A stretch of 64,000 nucleotides of DNA from Pedobacter sp. W3I1 (GTDB taxonomy: Bacteria > Bacteroidota > Bacteroidia > Sphingobacteriales > Sphingobacteriaceae): contig NZ_JAUSXN010000001.1 in assembly GCF_030816015.1 (NCBI RefSeq), positions 1,798,001-1,862,000 on the forward strand, in the 5' to 3' direction. The position numbers and the translations under genes were made by a program. Shown piece by piece: positions 58,170 to 64,000 of the stretch; within the stretch, counting starts at the first letter, position 1, and each line of letters begins with the position of its first letter. Under the pieces are notes generated by a model. That model saw only the letters and a list, made by a program, of their open reading frames with translations, was not told the DNA's origin and did not search any database.

Positions 58170-58570
58170 TATTTTTTAGGTTCAACGGCTACAACAAGTT
58201 TTAATTTTAATTTATTGGCGATATCGTTTACCACAAATCCATCCTGATAAGTCACATTGCGCGATACATATAATAGTATGGTCATATCAGGTGCCAATTT
58301 TTGGTATGATGCCAATGTAGGCTCTAATTCCTCAATGCTAACTGGTTTCTTTTCAACGAAATATTTTAAATTTTCGTCTATAGTAACGGTAACTGCTTTC
58401 TTGGCGGTAGATTGCTGTCCGCTTGATGATTGCGGCAACAATAATTTAACCACCGTAGGATTTACCACGGCAGAGGCCAATAAGAAAAACAACATCAGGA
58501 AGAACATAATATCGTTCAACGCTGAAGTATGTACTTCTACCGACCCTTTTGTTCTTTTGCGTAAATTCAT
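58169..58570 (-). CDS. exbD: ExbD/TolR-family biopolymer transporter
   Basis: 133 aa: a short cytoplasmic N-terminus (NLRKRTKGSVEVHTSALN), a single membrane helix with the functional Asp right at its start (SALNDIMFFLMLFFLLASAV), and a periplasmic domain with VTVTIDENLKYFVEKKPVS, typical of ExbD/TolR. It forms the proton-driven motor with the ExbB protein. It overlaps its upstream and downstream neighbours by one base each (TAATG). Confidence 0.93.
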   Translation of the reverse strand: MNLRKRTKGSVEVHTSALNDIMFFLMLFFLLASAVVNPTVVKLLLPQSSSGQQSTAKKAVTVTIDENLKYFVEKKPVSIEELEPTLASYQKLAPDMTILLYVSRNVTYQDGFVVNDIANKLKLKLVVAVEPKK

Positions 58571-59274
58571 TATTTGCCTGGTTCTTCTAGTAAATCAATA
58601 AAATCAATTGCATCAGTTTCCATTTTAAGAATGATTTTTTCAACCATGATATTTAAAATGTGATACAGTACATAAGCAATAATACCGATAATTAATCCGG
58701 TTGCAGAAGTAATCATTTTGGTATATAAACCACCAGAGATCGTTCCGATTTCAATCGCACCTTTAATGGATACCTGGTGGAAAATGGTAATTACCCCCAC
58801 AATTGTACCTACGAAACCAAGCATTGGTGCAATACCTGCAACAATACCCAATATGCTGATGTTCTTCTCTAATTTAGAAACCTCCAGTTTACCAACATTT
58901 TCAATCGCACCCTCAATATCTTTAATCGGGCGACCAATACGTTTTAAACCTTTTTGCAACATGCGCGAAAGCGGAGAGTTATTATTTCTTAATAACGACA
59001 TGGCGCCTTCTAAATTCCCCGACTGGATATAAGACCTGATCTGACCCATCAGATTCGATTCGTCTTTGGTTGCTTTTTTAATGGTTAAATAACGTTCAAA
59101 GAAAATAACTAAGGCTAACAATGCTAAAAAAGCCAATGGAACCATTACCCAGCCGCCTTTAAAAAGCAGATCAATAAAATGTAGTTCTGGCTGTGGTTGT
59201 GTTACTGCTTGGTTAACCGCATTTGCTGTGTCTTGTAATGCTTGTGTGGTGTCCTGAATTAATAAAGTTATCAT
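58570..59274 (-). CDS. exbB: ExbB/TolQ/MotA-family proton channel protein
   Basis: 234 aa with three membrane helices: about 38-58 (WVMVPLAFLALLALVIFFERY), about 140-165 (ILGIVAGIAPMLGFVGTIVG, including the conserved Gly-rich TVxG element) and about 190-220. The cytoplasmic loop has NNSPLSRMLQKGLKRIGRP and a GAIENVGKLEVSKLEKNI helix, both typical of ExbB/TolQ. It shares one base with the upstream SPOR gene and one with exbD. Confidence 0.94.
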   Translation of the reverse strand: MITLLIQDTTQALQDTANAVNQAVTQPQPELHFIDLLFKGGWVMVPLAFLALLALVIFFERYLTIKKATKDESNLMGQIRSYIQSGNLEGAMSLLRNNNSPLSRMLQKGLKRIGRPIKDIEGAIENVGKLEVSKLEKNISILGIVAGIAPMLGFVGTIVGVITIFHQVSIKGAIEIGTISGGLYTKMITSATGLIIGIIAYVLYHILNIMVEKIILKMETDAIDFIDLLEEPGK

Positions 59275-61163
59275 TATGGTTGTGTGTTGTTAGATTTTTG
59301 TTGTACGAAATATCCTTTTCCTTTTAGTTTTTTCTGTAAAATATCTTTTTGTTCTTTAGCTTCTTTTTCAGTTGTAAAACTCGCTATACTTACCTTTTTT
59401 AAACGGCCAGGTACTTTTGCGATTTCGGCATTTAAACCGATTTTTCCCATTTGCTTAATAAATACAAGTGCTTTTTTCTCTGATTGAAAAGATGCTGCAA
59501 TAACGTAAAACGTAGAAGGACCAGTGTTTGGTACTATTTTATTTTCTTTTGATGCTACAGTAGGCTTAACTACAGATTTAGCCTCCACTTTTTTAAGTGT
59601 ATCTGTTTTTTTCTGAACCTGATTAGCCTTTAAAATGCTATCTGTTTTGGCTACTGAATCCTGTTTTGCTTTTAGGGTATCAACTACAACCTTTGGCGAA
59701 TCGACAATTACTTGTGCCCGTTTTATAGGTGTTGTTGTATCGCCTGTAAATAATTCGGGCTTAACCAAATACGTTATCGCTGCAATAATGACCAACGCTA
59801 AAACTGCAATTGTAATCATCAACCAGGTAGACATACCCTGCCGTGTTTCTTCTCCATGTTCAATCGGATCATGGCCAAAACGGTTTGGATGCTCAGCATG
59901 TTGTTCTTTTATAAATGCCGGAGCCTCAATTACAGGTTCTTCTTTTTTAGCTTCGTCTTCTAAATTGATGTATGTTTTTGGCTCCTCATTTTCTGACCTC
60001 AGCGAGAAACGGCTCGAAGGTTCGTTTTGCGGGATAACGGTTTCCGGTACTTCTGCAGCATTGGTTTCTTCAGGTGCTGAGGTATTTTCTGTAGTCTTTA
60101 CTTCATCTTGTGCATCATCAGACTCCGGCGTTTCAATAATAGGGCCAGTAGCAATATTTTCTACCTCCGATTCTGGAGTATGGCCAAAACGGTTTGGATG
60201 TTCTTCATGCTGTGTGATAACCGATTCTGGTACTTCTACTTCTTCAACAGTATTTGCTACTTTTTCATCCTGTGTTTCAGTAGATTCTGGAGTTTCAATA
60301 ATAGGGCCAGTAGCAATGTTTTCTACCTCCGATTCTGGCGTATGGCCAAAACGGTTTGGATGTTCTTCATGCTGTGTGATAACCGACTCTGGTATTTCTA
60401 CTTCTTCAACAGTATTTTCTACTTTTTCATCTTGTGTTTCAGTAGATTCTGGCGTTTCAATAATAGGGTCAGCAGCAATATTTTTTACCTCCGATTCAGG
60501 CGTATGACCAAAACGGTTTGGATGTTCCTCGTGCTGTTCTTTGATAAACTCAGGCGCTTCGGTAATTTCTTCTGAAGTGTTTTCAGTATGCTTTAAAGTA
60601 TTTTTAAGATCATCCTTAACCTCATCCAGTTCTACATTTTCGATTACAGGAGCCTGGTATGATTTATTCTCAAATGGTGATGATGCAACTGGCGCTTCAG
60701 CAATTTCGTCGTAAACTTCTTCCTCTTCCTTGGGTGAATCAGTTTTTGTTTCTTCAATAACGGTTTCTGCCAATGATGGAAGTCCGTAAAATTCAGAACC
60801 ATAGTTTATGTTTTTAACCGGTTCGAAACCTAATCCTTGTTCGGTAAAAAATAAGCGACCAGTATTTTGAAGTTCGGCCTCATGGTCTAATTCTAGTTTT
60901 TGATTTACTTCTTCAACAAACTCGGCGATGTAATTACGGGCATCTTCGTTTGTGACGTTCGTTTTAGCTGAAATGAAATTGGCTAAAGCTTCTTCTTCAG
61001 TTACGTCGGCCGAAAACTGCAATGTATATCCGGGAGGCAAAAACGTTTGTTTTTCCTTATCGTATCTTCCCGGGTATTTCTTTTTATAAAAGGTGCCCAA
61101 GCCGGTAATACCAACTTCTTTGCGTTGCTGCAAGAGTTCTAACAGGTATGATAAGATATCCAT
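59274..61163 (-). CDS. HU-CCDC81 and SPOR domain protein heading an ExbBD-TonB operon
   Basis: 629 aa. The N-terminus (MDILSYLLELLQQRKEVGI ... PGYTLQFS) and the next module to about residue 130 form the paired bacterial HU-CCDC81 domains, expected in the cytoplasm. A long acidic region (about 140-440) holds three 54-residue repeats with HPNRFGHTPESEVENIA. One membrane helix is at about 446-466 (MITIAVLALVIIAAITYLV). A C-terminal SPOR domain (about 551-625, FYVIAASFQSEKKA) would bind denuded peptidoglycan in the periplasm. The start overlaps nothing; its stop overlaps the exbB start by one base. Role in linking cytoplasm, motor and cell wall during division is inference. Confidence 0.9.
   Translation of the reverse strand: MDILSYLLELLQQRKEVGITGLGTFYKKKYPGRYDKEKQTFLPPGYTLQFSADVTEEEALANFISAKTNVTNEDARNYIAEFVEEVNQKLELDHEAELQNTGRLFFTEQGLGFEPVKNINYGSEFYGLPSLAETVIEETKTDSPKEEEEVYDEIAEAPVASSPFENKSYQAPVIENVELDEVKDDLKNTLKHTENTSEEITEAPEFIKEQHEEHPNRFGHTPESEVKNIAADPIIETPESTETQDEKVENTVEEVEIPESVITQHEEHPNRFGHTPESEVENIATGPIIETPESTETQDEKVANTVEEVEVPESVITQHEEHPNRFGHTPESEVENIATGPIIETPESDDAQDEVKTTENTSAPEETNAAEVPETVIPQNEPSSRFSLRSENEEPKTYINLEDEAKKEEPVIEAPAFIKEQHAEHPNRFGHDPIEHGEETRQGMSTWLMITIAVLALVIIAAITYLVKPELFTGDTTTPIKRAQVIVDSPKVVVDTLKAKQDSVAKTDSILKANQVQKKTDTLKKVEAKSVVKPTVASKENKIVPNTGPSTFYVIAASFQSEKKALVFIKQMGKIGLNAEIAKVPGRLKKVSIASFTTEKEAKEQKDILQKKLKGKGYFVQQKSNNTQP
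60172..60560 (-). repeat. 162-bp coding repeats in the SPOR-protein gene
   Basis: Near-identical blocks starting at 60172, 60334 and 60496, exactly 162 bp (54 codons) apart; another related block lies near 59868. The acidic repeats encode HPNRFGHTPESEVENIA plus PIIETPEST. Confidence 0.88.
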
Positions 61164-61594
61164 TCGGGTAAAATTAAGCGTTTAAAATTAAAAATTATAT
61201 TCTACCTTCAAATAGTGTCTATGGGTGCTATTATACATCCTACTCCAAAAAGGGGACAAAAACGAGTACAGTTTTGTTATTTTAGTCATGAAAAAAATCA
61301 CAGTTTTTTAAACCTTTATCTGTATCCGTGCAAAGATAACGGTTACAAAGATAGAAATGGTATGTTAGGAAGCAAATGGCTAAATCGAGATAATATCGGA
61401 TTCGCGCGTAAAGCTTCAGCTATAGAAACGGTTCAATATTGAAAAGCGTATGCTGAAAACGAAGCGGGGAAGTTTTAAAAGAGGTTGTATCATAAGTTAA
61501 ATCGATTCATCCTTCGACCAGCTCAAGATGACAATTGATTTTTATGACACAACCTCTTAGGTTTTCCTGGTAATTTAACGGTTATGAAGGAAAC
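61164..61594. other. 431-bp gap with an 80-bp inverted-repeat element
   Basis: Contains the palindromic element 61479-61558. A 75-codon open frame at 61215-61442 shows no coding signs (no promoter box, atypical composition). Confidence 0.6.
61479..61558. repeat. 80-bp inverted-repeat element enclosing a CATCCTTCGACC repeat
   Basis: Arms AAGAGGTTGTATCATAA (61479-61495) and TTATGACACAACCTCTT (61542-61558) agree at 16 of 17 positions. The middle holds CATCCTTCGACCAGCTCAAG, a common dispersed motif. It could terminate the GH18 gene on the minus strand. Confidence 0.7.
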
Positions 61595-63220
61595 CTATAA
61601 ACAAGGAACTGTAGTAGACCAATCGGTACTCTCCATGTTAAGCAAGCTTGCAATGTGGCCATGCCCGGTTGCATCAGCAATGGTGGTTCCGGTACCCTCG
61701 TCAAATTTCCAGTAGGCCTCCAAGCTGGTACTGGTTGCACTTACACTACATTTATTTGCAGAAATTGTCGACTGTGCCAGTGCTGATTTCCAAACTCTCA
61801 TCTCATCAAACTGACCGTTAAAACCTCTGTTAGCATCCCAGCTTCTCGAAATCTGGAATGTACCATTGGCAGCAATGGTACCCGTTGCGTTCATGCTGGC
61901 ATCTAAAGTGCCATTAATGTAGATTTTCATAGTCGAGCCATCGTAGGTTGCTGCAATATGATACCAGGTATTGGTGTTTAGTGCTGTAGCTGAGTTTAGT
62001 TTTTTAGGTGTTGCACCACCTGTGTTCAACACAAACTGTACTTTATTGTTGGCTAAAGAAGCATCACCTAAACGAAGCAAAGCCACATTGGCATCGCTTA
62101 CTTCAATACCCATGATGGTCGAGATATTTGGCGCAGTAGCTTTAAAAGCGGTTGGTTTAACCCAGGCTTCGTAAGTTAAGCTGGTACCAGCAAGATTGAA
62201 TGTATTAGAATTTAAGTATTCATTTGTGCCGTCGAAAACCAACGAACGGTTTCCGGCTGGTGGTGGTGTACTACCATTGCCATCGATACAGTTTGGTTTT
62301 ACTGCAGTTGCCGATCCATAAAGTACATTAGACATGGCTGATAATTTAGTTTGTGAGTTGTTGGCCACATTATAAACCATTGCACTGGCGAGGCCATTAT
62401 TTTTTACATAAGTGGCTACTGCTGCCTGATCGCTGTTACCTAAATCTGTTCCTAATCCCAATTTACTTTTGGGTACGCCAGCATTAATGTAAGGCTGTAA
62501 GCGACCAGCATAATTTGTAGAGAAATAAGTTTGCTCAAATACATAATCTAAAATATCACCCAATTTTTGGTTATTATAGGTAGAATTAAAATAATTGGCT
62601 TGATTAAATGCGGCCATGGTAATCAGTTTGTCGGTCCCCATACGTGCCCTAAGTGCTGCAGCTGCCAGAACCAATGAACCATCATTTGCGGTACAGGCAG
62701 AATATTCATCATCAATATCAATTCCATCCAAGCCATATTGCTGTACGGCATTGGCACATTGAATGGCAAAGGCATCGGCCTGGGCATAGGTGGTAAAACA
62801 GCCCCAGCCTGCATCCTGATGGTTTCCAAGTACATCGAGCACTACTTTTATGCCTAACGATTTAAGGTAAGCTACTTTGCCAGAGTTTAAAGTTTCTTGT
62901 ACCTGCGGATTGAAGTACAGGGTTGGTGTGCCATTTACTGAATTGATATTAGCGGCAAAAATAACAGATACACCAAATAACTGACTTGCTGAAGTGCCGT
63001 ATGTATAACAGCCCGGATTTACAAAATTGTTACTGTTTACCTCTACATAGGCGGTCATGAATGGGGCAGTTAATGCCAGGGCAGAAGCATTGGTAGCCGC
63101 TCTGGCTGTACCTTTGGTGTTTAATTGGTTGTCTTCTTTTTCAGAATTGGCTTTTTTACAAGCATACAACAAGGCGAAAGCTGTTAACAGCAATACGCCG
63201 AAAACGGTTAGTTTTCTCAT
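61595..63220 (-). CDS. GH18-type endoglycosidase lipoprotein with LamG domain
   Basis: 541 aa. Lipoprotein signal with LLYAC (Cys21). A glycoside hydrolase 18 barrel spans about residues 50-310; the catalytic DxxDxDxE motif is present as DGIDIDDE (165-172) with Glu172 as acid, in the EndoH/EndoF-like style, suggesting release of N-glycans or cleavage of chitobiose. A LamG/concanavalin-type domain follows (about 325-541: SLVFDGTNEYLNS ... QFDEMRVWKSALAQSTI). It lies just downstream of a SusD gene with a hairpin between them, so it is part of a glycan-utilisation locus whose rest is outside the window. Confidence 0.92.
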   Translation of the reverse strand: MRKLTVFGVLLLTAFALLYACKKANSEKEDNQLNTKGTARAATNASALALTAPFMTAYVEVNSNNFVNPGCYTYGTSASQLFGVSVIFAANINSVNGTPTLYFNPQVQETLNSGKVAYLKSLGIKVVLDVLGNHQDAGWGCFTTYAQADAFAIQCANAVQQYGLDGIDIDDEYSACTANDGSLVLAAAALRARMGTDKLITMAAFNQANYFNSTYNNQKLGDILDYVFEQTYFSTNYAGRLQPYINAGVPKSKLGLGTDLGNSDQAAVATYVKNNGLASAMVYNVANNSQTKLSAMSNVLYGSATAVKPNCIDGNGSTPPPAGNRSLVFDGTNEYLNSNTFNLAGTSLTYEAWVKPTAFKATAPNISTIMGIEVSDANVALLRLGDASLANNKVQFVLNTGGATPKKLNSATALNTNTWYHIAATYDGSTMKIYINGTLDASMNATGTIAANGTFQISRSWDANRGFNGQFDEMRVWKSALAQSTISANKCSVSATSTSLEAYWKFDEGTGTTIADATGHGHIASLLNMESTDWSTTVPCL

Positions 63221-63254
63221 AGGTTTAAAATTTTGGTTAGAAATTGGTTTAATA

Positions 63255-63289
63255 TAAAAAAAGGTAGGATAACTAACGTCACCCTACCT
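63255..63289 (-). terminator. Hairpin between susD and the GH18 gene
   Basis: Stem AGGTAGG (63262-63268) / CCTACCT (63283-63289); on the minus strand TTTTTTTATATT follows. It may act as a partial terminator, lowering GH18 expression relative to the SusCD pair. Confidence 0.7.
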
Positions 63290-63303
63290 GGTAAATTTGT
63301 GTG

Positions 63304-64000
63304 TTAAAAATTTGCTTTATCTATATCCCACCATAACCTGGTGCCGCCATTGTCTGGTCCGCCAAGTAATGTTACTGCTTTACGTACCTCGTCTTTATTT
63401 CCGTTGCCGTATTCTGCTGTTGGATATGGCAATCTGCGAATCTGTAATTGGGTATTGATTGTACCACCACTATTGTTATTGGCTACTGTAAACAGTTTTG
63501 GATAACCTGTTCTGCGGAAATCAGCCCAGGCCTCTGCTCCGTCAGGAAAGATAGCTAACCATTTCTGGGTAATAATGCGCTCTAATTTTACTTCGTTAGA
63601 AGCAGCTCCATCCCATTTAATGGTAATCGTACTTACTGCAGCCGCATTATTAGCCGGGTTTTTCGGATCTACATAGGCCGTTGGTTTGCTTACCGCATCG
63701 GCCAGATAGCCGCCAATAGTTGCGTTCCACTGTTGCATTGATGTAGTTATACCTGTTTCATAATTGCTTTGCGCATCACCTGCACCTGCCCAGCCACGTA
63801 AAGCGGCTTCAGCTTTTAAAAACCAAACCTCAGCAGCCGTCATCAATATCTGTGGTGCTTTTTGTCCGATAGGTGACCTTGAATTGTCAGGTATAGACGA
63901 ATTTAAACTCGAATAGGTTTTGTAACCAGCTTTGCCCAAACCATTAAAAGAAGTATTGGCTCCCGATCTGATTCCTACATACTGTCCTGCAAACAAAGGA
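63304..64000 (-). CDS. SusD/RagB-family lipoprotein, C-terminal part (5' end beyond window)
   Basis: The last 232 codons of a SusD-like outer-membrane glycan-binding lipoprotein. QILMTAAEVWFLKAEAALRGW is the characteristic TPR helix of the family, and TQKWLAIFPDGAEAWADFRRTGYPKL plus RRLPYPTAEYGNG are conserved in its C-terminal half. SusD proteins cap SusC TonB-dependent transporters; susC should lie upstream outside the window. The frame is open to the window end, so no start is given. Confidence 0.93.
   Translation of the reverse strand, partial: PLFAGQYVGIRSGANTSFNGLGKAGYKTYSSLNSSIPDNSRSPIGQKAPQILMTAAEVWFLKAEAALRGWAGAGDAQSNYETGITTSMQQWNATIGGYLADAVSKPTAYVDPKNPANNAAAVSTITIKWDGAASNEVKLERIITQKWLAIFPDGAEAWADFRRTGYPKLFTVANNNSGGTINTQLQIRRLPYPTAEYGNGNKDEVRKAVTLLGGPDNGGTRLWWDIDKANF

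Noticed and set aside
59635..60507. 290-codon plus-strand frame opposite the SPOR-domain gene
   Set aside because: It is the antisense of the acidic repeat region; the Ser/Val/Gly-rich product reflects the complementary codons of the real gene.
61215..61442. 75-codon open frame between the SPOR gene and the GH18 gene
   Set aside because: No recognisable domain, no promoter box and Bacteroidota-atypical composition. More likely non-coding.

Overview
The window looks like a chromosomal segment of a Bacteroidota, most probably a Pedobacter-like member of the Sphingobacteriaceae. The evidence is a 16S rRNA of Bacteroidota type, promoters of the TTG-N19-TAnnTTTG type instead of sigma-70 boxes, SusD-like and CarboxypepD_reg/outer-membrane-barrel proteins, a type IX secretion cargo domain, PorD, and HU-CCDC81/SPOR proteins. 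The genus rests on recalled sequence resemblance; no search was run.

Layout. 1-9.7 kb: end of an amino-acid permease, a K+-dependent membrane pyrophosphatase, a second APC permease, a YhcC-type radical SAM protein, ammonium transporter plus porin, a DUF4468 protein and an SRPBCC protein. 10-16.1 kb: YkuK-like protein, small unknown protein, DEAD-box helicase with a DbpA-like tail, half-size DUF1456 protein, large outer-membrane barrel protein, SGNH hydrolase. 16.1-17.1 kb: gene-free stretch with palindromic repeats and a 391-bp MITE-like element. 17.1-29.2 kb: EttA, DinB-like protein, beta-trefoil protein, ClpC, ATP-grasp protein, SplB-like radical SAM protein, and two paralogous CarboxypepD_reg proteins separated by about 1 kb of repeats. 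29.5-37.9 kb: the Bacteroidota cluster bamD-rpoZ-coaBC-porD-(blaI-blaR1)-recN, all on the minus strand, with a BlaI/BlaR1 pair between porD and recN.

37.9-45.6 kb: an rRNA operon with three tandem promoters, 16S, tRNA-Ile(GAT), tRNA-Ala(TGC), 23S, and three 5S genes in an exact 297-bp tandem array, each followed by its own terminator hairpin. A second, inverted and decayed copy of the MITE lies upstream. 46.2-54 kb: acyl-ACP desaturase, fused acyl-CoA mutase IcmF carrying an intergenic-type repeat inside its reading frame, PafA-like phosphatase, FolC. 54-57 kb: a 961-aa repeat-rich type IX secretion cargo protein. 57.3-61.2 kb: a tightly coupled operon of HU-CCDC81/SPOR protein, ExbB, ExbD and a TonB-like protein. 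61.6-64 kb: a GH18/LamG lipoprotein and the end of a SusD protein, the edge of a glycan-utilisation locus.

I found no CRISPR array, prophage, transposase or defence island. The most notable signals are regulatory or in repeats: a pair of palindromic BlaI-type operators around the blaI promoter; the MITE with perfect ends and an 8-bp target duplication inside a REP; the REP translated within icmF; the 5S triplication; a perfect (CCCTAAA)7 array; and several palindromic repeat families in nearly every long intergenic gap.
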